Shown here piece after piece: positions 34,673-43,099 of a DNA stretch of 64,000 nucleotides (position 1 is its first letter; each line of letters opens with the position of its first letter). Below the pieces are notes generated by a model. It saw only the letters and a list, made by a program, of their open reading frames with translations. It searched no databases and was not told where the DNA came from. This stretch comes from Sutterella sp047777475 (GTDB taxonomy: Bacteria > Pseudomonadota > Gammaproteobacteria > Burkholderiales > Burkholderiaceae_F). Position numbers and translations under genes: made by a program. The stretch is taken from the NCBI GenBank assembly GCA_047777475.1, contig JBKEET010000001.1:496001-560000 (forward strand), read 5' to 3'.

Positions 34673-35557
34673 ATGAAAGGCATTATCCTGGCCGGCGGCA
34701 GCGGCAGCCGGCTGGCTCCTCTGACATCGGTGACATCTAAACAGCTTCTTCCTGTTTATGACAAACCGATGATTTATTACCCGCTCTCAACGCTGATGGA
34801 TCTTGGAATCAAGGAAATTCTGATTATTTCCACCCCCCGAGATCTTCCGAATATTCAAAAACTGCTTAGCGACGGTTCGCGAATTGGACTGAAACTCCAA
34901 TATCACGTTCAGGACAAGCCCGAAGGAATTGCTCAGGGCTTTCTTATTGCCGGGGATTTCATTGATCAGGATATCTGCTTCATCCTCGGTGACAACCTGT
35001 TTTATCTGGGTTCTGAGCTCGCCGAAATGAGAAAGCTGTCCAGTCAGGAAAAATTGAATAACGCCGCGATCGTTCTGTGTCCCGTGAAAGATCCCGAACG
35101 CTTCGGCGTTGCGGATTGCGATGAAGCAGGCAAGGTTGTGCGCATTATCGAAAAGCCGAAGGTTCCGACTTCAAATTTAGCTGTCACGGGACTTTATTTT
35201 TATCCGCGTGACGTTCTCGAAAAAGCAAAAACACTCACTCCGTCGGCGAGAGGCGAGCTGGAAATCACGGATCTCAATAACGAGTATTTGGAAGAGGGGC
35301 GGCTTATGAGCTTGAGGCTTTCTCCCAAATCGAACTGGCTGGATACCGGTACACCGGATTCCCTGCTGGCAGCTTCGCAGCTTGCCGCCAAGGCCTATCA
35401 CGATGACAGGAATCCGTTTGGCTACATTGAAGCGATGGCTCACAGGAGAGGCATGATTTCCAAAGAGGATTTAGATCGGATTATTAACGGATTCAAATCC
35501 GGCACGCCTTACGCCCAGCATTTGAGGGTGCTCTCTGTACCTCGTGATAAGGCGTAA
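34673..35557 (+). CDS. rmlA: Glucose-1-phosphate thymidylyltransferase
   Basis: First step of dTDP-L-rhamnose synthesis: dTTP plus glucose-1-phosphate to dTDP-glucose. The nucleotidyltransferase signature GGSGSRLAPLTSVTSKQLLPVYDKPMIYYPLS is complete. FILGDNLFY holds a metal-binding Asp, and EKPKVPTSNLAVTGLYFY and NWLDTGTPDSLLAA follow. Its 294 residues are normal. ATG 34673 follows an AGGAGA ribosome site. Confidence 0.95.
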   Translation: MKGIILAGGSGSRLAPLTSVTSKQLLPVYDKPMIYYPLSTLMDLGIKEILIISTPRDLPNIQKLLSDGSRIGLKLQYHVQDKPEGIAQGFLIAGDFIDQDICFILGDNLFYLGSELAEMRKLSSQEKLNNAAIVLCPVKDPERFGVADCDEAGKVVRIIEKPKVPTSNLAVTGLYFYPRDVLEKAKTLTPSARGELEITDLNNEYLEEGRLMSLRLSPKSNWLDTGTPDSLLAASQLAAKAYHDDRNPFGYIEAMAHRRGMISKEDLDRIINGFKSGTPYAQHLRVLSVPRDKA

Positions 35558-35580
35558 TTGGTAGTTTAAGGAGAGAACCA

Positions 35581-36153
35581 ATGGAAAAAATCGAAACGGC
35601 CATCCCCGGCGTTTATATTCTTGAGCCCAAGCTTTTCAGGGACGAGCGCGGTTATTTCGTCGAAACGTGGAATGCCAGGACGCTCAAGGACCTCGGCATT
35701 AACGCTCAGTTTGTTCAGGACAATGAGTCGCTTTCTTCCTATGGCGTCCTTCGCGGACTTCATTACCAGAAAGGCGAATTTTCTCAGGCCAAGCTGGTTC
35801 GGGTGATCGAAGGCGAAGTTGTCGACATCGCTCTTGATATCCGCGCAGGCTCGCCGACGTTCGGCAAGCACGTTGCCGTTCGCCTGTCGGGTGATAACCA
35901 TCGTCAGTTCTTCATCCCCAAGGGATTTGCGCATGGCTTCGCCGTTCTGTCCGAGCGTGCTGTTTTTGCTTATAAGTGTGATGGCTGTTATGCACCTCAG
36001 AGCGAGGGATGCATCCTCGCGGACGATCCCGATGTGGGCATCGAATGGCCTGTTCCGGCGGAGAAGCGCATTTATTCGGCGAAAGACCGCCGCGGACTCA
36101 CTTTCAAGGATTATTGCCGCAATCCCGCTTTCCGCTACGAGGATTTCAAATGA
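35581..36153 (+). CDS. rmlC: dTDP-4-dehydrorhamnose 3,5-epimerase
   Basis: Cupin epimerase, third step of dTDP-rhamnose synthesis. Key elements: KLFRDERGYFVETW, the catalytic His region SYGVLRGLHYQ, IEGEVVDIALDIR, KGFAHGF, and the Tyr region AVFAYKCDGCYAP. At 190 residues it has standard length. It is in the order A-C-D-B, and its stop overlaps the rmlD ATG (ATGA). Confidence 0.95.
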   Translation: MEKIETAIPGVYILEPKLFRDERGYFVETWNARTLKDLGINAQFVQDNESLSSYGVLRGLHYQKGEFSQAKLVRVIEGEVVDIALDIRAGSPTFGKHVAVRLSGDNHRQFFIPKGFAHGFAVLSERAVFAYKCDGCYAPQSEGCILADDPDVGIEWPVPAEKRIYSAKDRRGLTFKDYCRNPAFRYEDFK

Positions 36154-36977
36154 TCGCAGTGACCGGAGCCGGCGGACAGCTGGGACAGGCGGTTCTGCAG
36201 GAAGCCTCGAAGAGAGGCATTGAGGCCAAGGGATTTTCTCGTCAGGAACTCGATGCATCGGACGCCTCTGCCGTTAAGTCTGCATTCGCCGGGGCTCAGT
36301 TTGACTGCATCGTCAACTGCGCAGCCTATACGGCGGTGGACAAAGCCGAAAGCGAGCCGGCTCAGGCGTTTCTTGGAAACGCTTTTGCTCCCTGGCTTTT
36401 AGGCAGAACCGGGATACCCGTTCTTCATGTCTCCACGGACTATGTCTTTGATGGCAAGGGCACCCGCCCTTATCTGGAAAGCGATGCTGTAAGACCTCTT
36501 TCCGTTTACGGGCTTTCCAAGAGAGCCGGCGAAACGGCGCTTCTGGAATCGGGGGCTAGCGGAGCGATCGTCCGTACGGCCTGGCTGTATTCCAAAGCTC
36601 AGGGTACGAAGAATTTTTATCAGACGATGCTTCGCCTGGGGCAAAGTCATGACGAGATTTCTGTCGTTGCCGATCAGTTCGGCGCTCCGACCCTTGTTGA
36701 TGACCTTGCCGGCGGACTTCTTGACCTCTATCAAGCGGGGGGTCATCAGCAGCCGATGCAGCTCTTCCAGTTTGTGAATTCGGGCAAATGCTCCTGGGCG
36801 GATTTCGCCGAGGCCATTATGTCTGCGGCCGGTTTGCACTGCCGTGTGAAGCGTATCGCTTCGAGCGAATGGCCGAGCCCTGTTACCCGCCCGTCCTACA
36901 GCGTGCTTTCTACGGAAAAATTCACAAGTGTCACCGGGAAGGTGCCTCGCAGCTGGCAGGATGCATTACTTTCTTAA
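36150..36977 (+). CDS. rmlD: dTDP-4-dehydrorhamnose reductase
   Basis: Short-chain dehydrogenase that makes dTDP-L-rhamnose. The NAD(P)H motif is MIAVTGAGGQLGQAV. VNCAAYTAVDKAES and HVSTDYVFDGKGTRPY follow, with the catalytic YxxxK in VYGLSKRAGE. 275 residues. It starts inside the rmlC stop codon, showing translational coupling. Confidence 0.95.
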   Translation: MIAVTGAGGQLGQAVLQEASKRGIEAKGFSRQELDASDASAVKSAFAGAQFDCIVNCAAYTAVDKAESEPAQAFLGNAFAPWLLGRTGIPVLHVSTDYVFDGKGTRPYLESDAVRPLSVYGLSKRAGETALLESGASGAIVRTAWLYSKAQGTKNFYQTMLRLGQSHDEISVVADQFGAPTLVDDLAGGLLDLYQAGGHQQPMQLFQFVNSGKCSWADFAEAIMSAAGLHCRVKRIASSEWPSPVTRPSYSVLSTEKFTSVTGKVPRSWQDALLS

Positions 36978-36986
36978 AGGCCAACC

Positions 36987-38027
36987 ATGAGCCAATTTTC
37001 AAAAACAATTCTCGTCACCGGCGGTGCCGGATTCATCGGTGCCAATTTCATCGAGTATTTCTCGGCCCGGCATCCTGACATTCGTCTTGTTGACCTTGAT
37101 GCGCTGACCTATGCAGCTCATCCGCAGGCTTGGGCAAAGCAGAAGGCTATGGCAAATGTCGAGCCCGTGCAGGGCGATATCTGCGATGTTCAGACGGTGG
37201 CGGAGCTCTTCTCCAAGTTTGATGTCACGGGCGTCATTCACTTTGCGGCGGAAAGCCACGTTGACAATTCCATCCGCGATCCGCTTCGCTTTGTCCGCAC
37301 TAATGTCGACGGCACGGCTGTGCTGCTGACGGAGGCTCTCCGTTTTTGGAAAAAGCAGGGCGTTCTTGACACGGCGCGTTTCCACCATATCTCGACGGAC
37401 GAGGTCTACGGTACGCTCAGCAGCACGGGCTATTTCACCGAGAAGACGCCTTATGCGCCGAGCAGCCCATACTCCTCGAGCAAGGCTTCAGCAGACATGA
37501 TCGTTCGTGCCTATGTGCGCACTTATGGCCTTAATGCCACGATCTCGAACTGCTCGAATAATTACGGTCCCTGGCAGCATGCCGAAAAGCTCATCCCAAC
37601 CGTGATTCGCAAGGCGCTTGCGGGCGAGCCCATTCCTATCTATGGCAACGGCAAGAATGTTCGCGACTGGCTTTGGGTGATTGACCACTGCCGTGCCATC
37701 GAGAAAATTTTCTTCGACGGCAGGAAGGGTGAGTCTTATAACGTCGGTGGTCACAACGAACGCAACAACCTCGAGATTACCGGCAAAATCTGCGATATCC
37801 TCGATCGGCTGCGCCCGCTCGAGAACGGTGCTTCGCATCGCAGCCTTGTAACGTTTGTCGCCGATCGTCCGGGGCATGATCTGCGTTATGCGATTGATCC
37901 GTCGAAGATCGTTCGTGAACTTGGCTGGCATGCTGAAACAACGTTTGACGAAGGCATCAAGCGCACGGTCAAGTGGTATCTCGGCGACGGTGCGGAGCTG
38001 CTGAAACTCTCCGGCAAGACTTTCTAG
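36987..38027 (+). CDS. rmlB: dTDP-glucose 4,6-dehydratase
   Basis: Extended SDR enzyme converting dTDP-glucose to the 4-keto-6-deoxy intermediate. NAD+ motif ILVTGGAGFIGANFIEYF, FAAESHVDNSIRDP, catalytic HISTDEVYGTL, and YSSSKASADMIVRAY with the YxxxK pair. NYGPWQHAEKLIPTVI and the C-terminal RPGHDLRYAID complete the pattern. 346 residues. Last gene of the rml operon; a strong terminator follows. Confidence 0.95.
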   Translation: MSQFSKTILVTGGAGFIGANFIEYFSARHPDIRLVDLDALTYAAHPQAWAKQKAMANVEPVQGDICDVQTVAELFSKFDVTGVIHFAAESHVDNSIRDPLRFVRTNVDGTAVLLTEALRFWKKQGVLDTARFHHISTDEVYGTLSSTGYFTEKTPYAPSSPYSSSKASADMIVRAYVRTYGLNATISNCSNNYGPWQHAEKLIPTVIRKALAGEPIPIYGNGKNVRDWLWVIDHCRAIEKIFFDGRKGESYNVGGHNERNNLEITGKICDILDRLRPLENGASHRSLVTFVADRPGHDLRYAIDPSKIVRELGWHAETTFDEGIKRTVKWYLGDGAELLKLSGKTF

Positions 38028-38071
38028 TCAATGGCGTCCAACCAGGCAGTTAAAAGACAGGTTATCTGTCT

Positions 38072-38105
38072 AGCGACGGCGGCAATCGTTGCCGTCGCTT
38101 TTTTT
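38072..38105 (+). terminator. Terminator of the rml operon
   Basis: AGCGACGGC (38072-38080) and GCCGTCGCT (38091-38099) form a perfect 9-bp stem followed by seven T residues. Confidence 0.85.
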
Positions 38106-38242
38106 GCTTTCACTGAACTGGTATGGATTTATTGGACAGAAAAGCGACGGGAAAATTTTTCAGAAATTTTTCTGATTTCTAGATTGTTTTTCCGCCGTTG
38201 GTGTAACAAGCAAGCGAGGATAAGGCAACCTTACCTCGCTGC

Positions 38243-39106
38243 TTACGGGCAGGCCTCTTCACAGAGGCCTGCTTTGTCTGAATGATCTTGATCCCTGAAT
38301 TCTAGAGGACTTAGATTGTTCAGAACAGAGCACGGCCGTTCCGTGTTGTAGAAAGCGATATAGCGTTCAATCCTGGCGTTGATTTCATAGAATGACTCTT
38401 TGTCCTTGCAAAACATTGGGTTGTTGAGCTCTTCGACTTTGATCGTGCCGTTAAAGCATTCCATCGGGGCATTGTCGTGGCAATTGGCCACCCGGGACAG
38501 GCTCTGGGTCACGCCCAAAGCGGCCAGCCGGTCTCTGAATGGCTGCGCCGTATAAATCGACCCGTGGTCGCTGTGGAGGATTGCTCCTTCGGCAAAGCCC
38601 TTGTTAGCCAGTATCTGGAGCGTGTCCATGGCCAGGCCGATGTCCTGGTGCTTGGAAAAGACCCAGGCGGCAATTGATCGGTCATACAGATCGAGCACCA
38701 GCGACAGGTAGCCCCAGTGATACTCACCGTCCTCGTAATAAGGCACGTAAGTCACGTCCGTCAGCAGCCTGTGCATCGGTATATCCGCCCTGAAATTCCT
38801 GTCCAGGATGTTGTCAGGGAGCCCGTCCTTGAGCGGGTGCCTCGTGTACGGCCGAGTCTTGCGGATCTGCCGGATCCGCGCCTGCAGGCCGAATTTCTGC
38901 ATGAGCCGGTGGCACTGGCTCTCGCCCATGGATATGCCCTCGCGCTTCATTTGAGCCGACATGCGGCGGCGTCCGATGGTGAAACCGCATCTGGCCTGAA
39001 TGCGCCGGATGACGGAGGCTTTGTCCTCATCGGCAGTTTGGGCCTTGGTTTTGTGCCGGTGCGAATACAGCGTGCTTCTGGGAATCTGCATGACTTTGCA
39101 GATCAA
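38243..39106 (-). CDS. IS3-family transposase OrfB (integrase core)
   Basis: Catalytic DDE integrase part. The first Asp is in LLTDVTYVPYYEDG, the second in ILHSDHGSIYTA and the Glu in NAPMECFNGTIKVEEL, followed by the usual YIAFYNTERPCSVLNNLSPLEF. An HTH_21-type N-terminal part (RCGFTIGRRRMSAQMKREG) is present. The TTG at 39106 overlaps the orfA stop. The orfB frame stays open upstream to the A9 run at 39169-39177, so the active product is probably an OrfAB fusion made by -1 frameshifting. Confidence 0.9.
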   Translation of the reverse strand: MICKVMQIPRSTLYSHRHKTKAQTADEDKASVIRRIQARCGFTIGRRRMSAQMKREGISMGESQCHRLMQKFGLQARIRQIRKTRPYTRHPLKDGLPDNILDRNFRADIPMHRLLTDVTYVPYYEDGEYHWGYLSLVLDLYDRSIAAWVFSKHQDIGLAMDTLQILANKGFAEGAILHSDHGSIYTAQPFRDRLAALGVTQSLSRVANCHDNAPMECFNGTIKVEELNNPMFCKDKESFYEINARIERYIAFYNTERPCSVLNNLSPLEFRDQDHSDKAGLCEEACP

Positions 39107-39708
39107 TGAAGCAGGGATTCGATGTCCTTCCTTGCCTTTCTCGTAAGCTCTAATTGCCGCTGAATTTCTTTTTTTTTAAGCCCTTGGGCTGATTCTTCGG
39201 CAATTTCAAGAATGGACTCGCTGCACAGCAGCCGGGCTTCCGCCAGCTGAATTGCCTTGCGAAGCCTGCGGCGCTCATCGGCATTCATCGGACGATCGTA
39301 AGGCAGGGCATCGAAGTCGAAGCCAAGATCTTTCAAATCCTGTTTCATGTCGGCCTCCTGCAGTTCCCAAAGTAAGGTGACTTCGGGCTTTAGGATAGCA
39401 GGTAACGAATCAATTTCCCTTTTGATTTTCTGATAAACAAGGCTTGGTCTCAGACAGAATTCTTTGGCAGCGGCCGGATAGCTGATCGGGAAATTTTCCC
39501 TCCAAAAATTCACGGCCTTGCGGACCAAAGTCCGATCCTGACGAATCCACGTTTTCTGAAGCCAGTCGTAGTTATGGTGGTCTGTGTAAATTTTCCAGAC
39601 TGAAACGGTGGTGCTTGAAATGCCCAGCTCCCTGGCTATCCGCTTAATGGGATGTTTGTGCAATAACCGCTCAAAGGCTTGGGCTCTAACGGTCAGGGCA
39701 ATCGGCAT
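39103..39708 (-). CDS. IS3-family transposase OrfA (DNA-binding)
   Basis: Protein of 201 residues with a helix-turn-helix near the N terminus (IKRIARELGISSTTVSVWKIYTDH) and a second one (ISYPAAAKEFCLRPSLVYQKIKREI). The C-terminal helical region ends in a leucine-rich stretch typical of OrfA proteins that contact OrfB. It overlaps orfB by 4 bases. Confidence 0.85.
   Translation of the reverse strand: MPIALTVRAQAFERLLHKHPIKRIARELGISSTTVSVWKIYTDHHNYDWLQKTWIRQDRTLVRKAVNFWRENFPISYPAAAKEFCLRPSLVYQKIKREIDSLPAILKPEVTLLWELQEADMKQDLKDLGFDFDALPYDRPMNADERRRLRKAIQLAEARLLCSESILEIAEESAQGLKKKEIQRQLELTRKARKDIESLLH
39169..39177 (-). promoter_or_regulatory. Programmed -1 frameshift site of the IS element
   Basis: On the minus strand a run of nine A residues (then G) lies in orfA near GLKKKEIQ. 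In the -1 frame a TAA stop lies right before the run and no stop follows until orfB ends. Slippage here therefore yields OrfAB, as in other IS3 members. Confidence 0.75.
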
Positions 39709-39726
39709 GGTTTGGACTCCTTAAAA

Positions 39727-41454
39727 GTGTCCAAATTTCCCATACCAGTTCACACCGACGGTCTTCTTGCCGGAACGTGGCGCTGGTGCCTCAACGAAAG
39801 CGCCGCCGTCATTCCGGCAGCAGTCGGCGCCGCGGTCTATGCCGTTGCTTTCCAGAAAAATCCCCGCATGCTGGTCTGCGCTGCGCTTTGGACTTTGTTC
39901 CTGCTTGTTCCGGCGCTGATTGTGCGGGCGCTCGTCCCGAATCCCGATATGCTCGTGCGCGGCGACGGGATCAAGTATTCCTCATCCCTTGTGATTGCCG
40001 TGAGCGGGGGCATTGTTCTCACGCTTGTCTCGGCATGGGCAGCATCTGTCAGGCAGACGATGCTGAGAGCCTTGCTTCGCATCATCTCTGCGGTTCTTTG
40101 GCTTCTGGCAGCGCTCGTGCCGCTGACGGCCATTGGCTATGCCGTGAGCCACGGCACGCCGATCGGCGTTTACGACGTAATCGCCGTTTGGCAGACGACG
40201 CCCAAGGAAGCGCTCGAGTACGTGCGCTTCAAGGGTATTCCTCTTGCGATGTCGGCGGTCGCCGGCACGGCTGCGGCGCTGTTTTTGGCAGCGGCGGGAG
40301 TACGATTTAAGCCGATGTCACCGAAGCGGGGAACGCTTGCTTTGGCACTGGCGGCTGCTGTTCTCTGCGGCTTCGGGTTTTACAAGGGTGCTCCGAAAAG
40401 CCTGACGCTTGAGCCCTATGCCGATGCATCCGAGACCTATGCGCAGATGCAGGCTTTTGCCATCGGGAATCGCAGGCGGCAGGAAATCGCCGAGGCGCTC
40501 CCCGACATCCGTGCGCAGGGTGAGAACGGTCTCTTTGTCCTGGTCATCGGTGAATCGCAGAGCAGGGACCGCATGTCGGCTTACGGCTACGGCCGCGATA
40601 CGACGCCGTGGCTTCGGTCCATGGAAGGCAGGCCGGGCTTCGTGCGGCTCCGCCGCGCTTATTCGAGCTCGGTTTCGACCGTGCTTGCCGTAACAAGCGC
40701 CCTGACGTCAGTGAGCCAGTACGCACCGGAGAAAAAACTCGAGACGAGCCCGTCGATCATTGAAATCCTTAATGCTGCGGGCTACAGCACGCAATGGTTC
40801 AGCAGGCAGGACAAAATCGGCATTAACGATACGTCTGTGACAGTGATAGCCAAGCAGGCTGGCACGAGCGAATGGCTCGGAGGAAATTTCGATGATGAGC
40901 TCGTTGAGCGAATCAAAAAGCTGCCGATTCAAAAGGGCAAGACCTTCGTTGTGCTCCACACCTATGGCTGCCATGCGGCGTACTTCCTGCGCTATCCGAA
41001 GAGTGCGGAATACTGGCCGGCCGATAGCAGCCCGAACCAGTACGACAATGCAGTGCGCTATAACGACGGTCTGATGAAGGAACTCTTTGAGACGCTGAGC
41101 AGCCGCCCTGATTTCAAGGCACTGATCATGATGTCGGACCACGCCGAAGACATGAAGCTCGGTCACAACGGCTCGAACTTCACCTGGGCAATGACCCGCA
41201 TTCCGGTCTGGTTTGCCTTTTCGGAGAGTTATGCCGGCGCGCACAAAGATATTGTTGAGGCGCTTCGCGCCAACAGCGGCCGGCCGTTCACCAACGACAT
41301 GATGTTCGATGTGCTCTGCCGGATAACCGGCGTGAGCGGCATTCCGTTTTATACACCGGAAAACGACATCGCCTCGGATCGCTACGCGCGCCGTCCCGAA
41401 GAGCTTCGCACGATGAGCGGGACGAAGGCGATTGTCGATGACCCGCAGTTTTGA
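39727..41454 (+). CDS. Phosphoethanolamine transferase (EptA/CptA-like sulfatase fold), 5' end replaced by IS
   Basis: Inner-membrane enzyme of the lipid A/LPS-core phosphoethanolamine transferase group. About five N-terminal membrane segments (to about residue 190) precede a periplasmic sulfatase-fold domain with LFVLVIGESQSRDRMSAYGYGRDTTPWL. A Ser/Thr-rich nucleophile region (YSSSVSTVLAVTSALTSVSQY), the His in FVVLHTYGCHAAYFLRYP and the metal-binding MSDHAEDMKLGH follow. The native start is gone. The coding frame enters from the IS right repeat, where GTG 39727 is the nearest start (TTG codons lie further in). Upstream of the IS the same frame reaches a stop (38051-38053) without an ATG. 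The protein may lack its first few residues, or be poorly expressed. Confidence 0.75.
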   Translation: MSKFPIPVHTDGLLAGTWRWCLNESAAVIPAAVGAAVYAVAFQKNPRMLVCAALWTLFLLVPALIVRALVPNPDMLVRGDGIKYSSSLVIAVSGGIVLTLVSAWAASVRQTMLRALLRIISAVLWLLAALVPLTAIGYAVSHGTPIGVYDVIAVWQTTPKEALEYVRFKGIPLAMSAVAGTAAALFLAAAGVRFKPMSPKRGTLALALAAAVLCGFGFYKGAPKSLTLEPYADASETYAQMQAFAIGNRRRQEIAEALPDIRAQGENGLFVLVIGESQSRDRMSAYGYGRDTTPWLRSMEGRPGFVRLRRAYSSSVSTVLAVTSALTSVSQYAPEKKLETSPSIIEILNAAGYSTQWFSRQDKIGINDTSVTVIAKQAGTSEWLGGNFDDELVERIKKLPIQKGKTFVVLHTYGCHAAYFLRYPKSAEYWPADSSPNQYDNAVRYNDGLMKELFETLSSRPDFKALIMMSDHAEDMKLGHNGSNFTWAMTRIPVWFAFSESYAGAHKDIVEALRANSGRPFTNDMMFDVLCRITGVSGIPFYTPENDIASDRYARRPEELRTMSGTKAIVDDPQF

Positions 41455-42513
41455 TCAGAGGCGTCCCGTCGCGCGGGCGTAGGCATCGAGCAGAGTCTGC
41501 ACGTGTTCCTTGTTGCTCTGCGTGACGTGCAGATATCTCGCGGGGTCTTCAATTTTCCGATGTCCGTAGGCGGCGATCGCCGCCTTCACCGCGTCCTCGA
41601 AGCTTTCGAAAGAATTCCGGTCAAAGAGGAACTTGGCCGGCGCATCGATCACTTCGCTCGAGCAGACGTTTTCCGCGAGCACGGCGGGCGTCCCGCAGGC
41701 GACGCTTTCGATAGCGACAAGGCCGAAGGGCTCGTAGCGGGAGGCGAGCGTCGTGAAGTCGGCGCTGCGGTAAACGTCCGGCATGTCCTTGCGAAAGCCG
41801 ATGTACTTCACGTTGCGGTGTTCGCCTTTAAGCGGCCTGCCGGCAAGGAGCAGGGTGATCGGAAGACTCGTTCTGCCGAAATAATCGATCAGGATGTCAA
41901 GACCTTTCATGCGGTGGTTGCCCGCCGAAGGGATCACGAACGTGTAGCGGTCGCCCGTGCCGAAATCGAGCGGCTTCCTGCCGGGCTGCGGATAAAAGTC
42001 CTTGCAGGAAACGGGCGGGTAGATCGTGACGCATTTCTCGGCCGGCTCGCCGTAGATCTCGAGGAGCTCGCGGCGCATGCCTTCCGAGTGCGCGACGATA
42101 AGCCGGCTCGTTTGGTAATAGCGTTTTTCCAGATCCACCATATGCCGGTCGAAGAAGCCGAGCGGATGCTCCATGGCGCGGCAGAAGCCCAGGTGTGTGC
42201 CGCCGCAGACCGCGATGTCGGTGTGCGTGTTGCGGTTGCACGAGATCATGATGTCGACGGGATGCCTGCGGCGTTCTGCGCCGAGGCGAAGGTTGTACCA
42301 GTAGTCGCGCAGCTTGCTCGGCACGAGACGGCAGTCGATGCGCACGAAGTCGACGCTCTTGGCAAGCGGCCTTGTGAAATCGATTTTCTTCGTGAAGACA
42401 ACGGGGCGGATGCCGAGCTCAAGAAGCCCGTCGGCCAGGTCCTGCACATAGGTTCCCATGCCGCCGTCGTTTCGGAAAGAGTGGCACGCAATGCCGACAG
42501 AAGGTAATGACAC
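41455..42513 (-). CDS. GT4-family glycosyltransferase
   Basis: GT-B retaining glycosyltransferase of 352 residues, probably adding a sugar to surface polysaccharide or LPS core. The N-terminal SVGIACHSFRNDGGMGTYVQDLADGLLELGIRPVVFTKK is the acceptor domain start. HSEGMRRELLEIYG, IPSAGNHRMKGLDILIDYF and the donor-site motif SRYEPFGLVAIESVACGTPAVLAENV follow, with the family's E-x7-E pattern. GTG 42513 has a GGAG ribosome site six bases upstream and is preferred over in-frame codons up to 42621. It converges on the phosphoethanolamine transferase gene. Confidence 0.82.
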   Translation of the reverse strand: MSLPSVGIACHSFRNDGGMGTYVQDLADGLLELGIRPVVFTKKIDFTRPLAKSVDFVRIDCRLVPSKLRDYWYNLRLGAERRRHPVDIMISCNRNTHTDIAVCGGTHLGFCRAMEHPLGFFDRHMVDLEKRYYQTSRLIVAHSEGMRRELLEIYGEPAEKCVTIYPPVSCKDFYPQPGRKPLDFGTGDRYTFVIPSAGNHRMKGLDILIDYFGRTSLPITLLLAGRPLKGEHRNVKYIGFRKDMPDVYRSADFTTLASRYEPFGLVAIESVACGTPAVLAENVCSSEVIDAPAKFLFDRNSFESFEDAVKAAIAAYGHRKIEDPARYLHVTQSNKEHVQTLLDAYARATGRL

Positions 42514-43099
42514 GTTTGCTCCGGAAGTACGGGCGCCCGCCGGAGCGGAGCGGCCCGGAAACAATGAGTATGAAGCGCCCTTTTTGACCGTCATTCGGAA
42601 ATAACACCTGCCGGACAGCAAAGGGCATTAGCTTATTGTGCCATCGCGCTTAAAATTTTGATGTACCCGGGGAGAAGAGGGTGTTCTGCGTCCATAAAAA
42701 AATTTTCTTGAAGCCGGGCAGAACATTGCAAAGAAACTGTTGTTTATAAAATATTTAATTCCTCCTCAGCCGAATATCACGCAGAACGGATTTCATACTC
42801 CGGAAGCCGGAGCGTTCTGAATTTAAAAGAATAATCGGGAGGCTGAATTCGCTTTCAATGCTCCCGTGCTGAGGGAGCTCGGCGAAAATGCCATCGGTGT
42901 GAAATCTATGGTATTTGTGTGAACTAATCCTAGGTAAATCTTTGGTGGTATGTTCGGCTTAAGGAAACTGCCGCAACGGTTGAAGACGCCTTCGGCTCAG
43001 TCGCCTACAATCAGAACGATATCTGCCGGATGACTGTATCCGGCGAGATCAGTGACTGCGGCACCTAAAACCCCGCCGCCTCCCTTTATGGAGATATAT
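42514..43099. other. Gap upstream of the hydrogenase operon
   Basis: No gene is supported in 586 bases. It includes the promoter region of the divergent hydrogenase operon; TACAAT at 43006-43011 is a -10 candidate with TTGAAG 20 bases upstream. Small inverted repeats occur (CTCCGG/CCGGAG, 42798-42812). No FNR-type TTGAT-N4-ATCAA site was found. Confidence 0.4.

Larger units (their letters stand above)
38114..39752 (-). mobile_element. IS3-family (IS150-like) insertion sequence, complete
   Basis: The 1639-bp element has imperfect terminal inverted repeats. Both ends begin TGAACTGGTATGG inward and share GGACA seven bases further (about 20 of 26 positions match; left end 38114-38139, right end 39727-39752 on the minus strand). 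It is flanked by a 3-bp duplication CAC (38111-38113 and 39753-39755). It carries orfA and orfB on the minus strand. Both orfs are intact, so it may be active. It landed just downstream of the rml terminator and at the 5' end of the phosphoethanolamine transferase gene. Confidence 0.9.
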
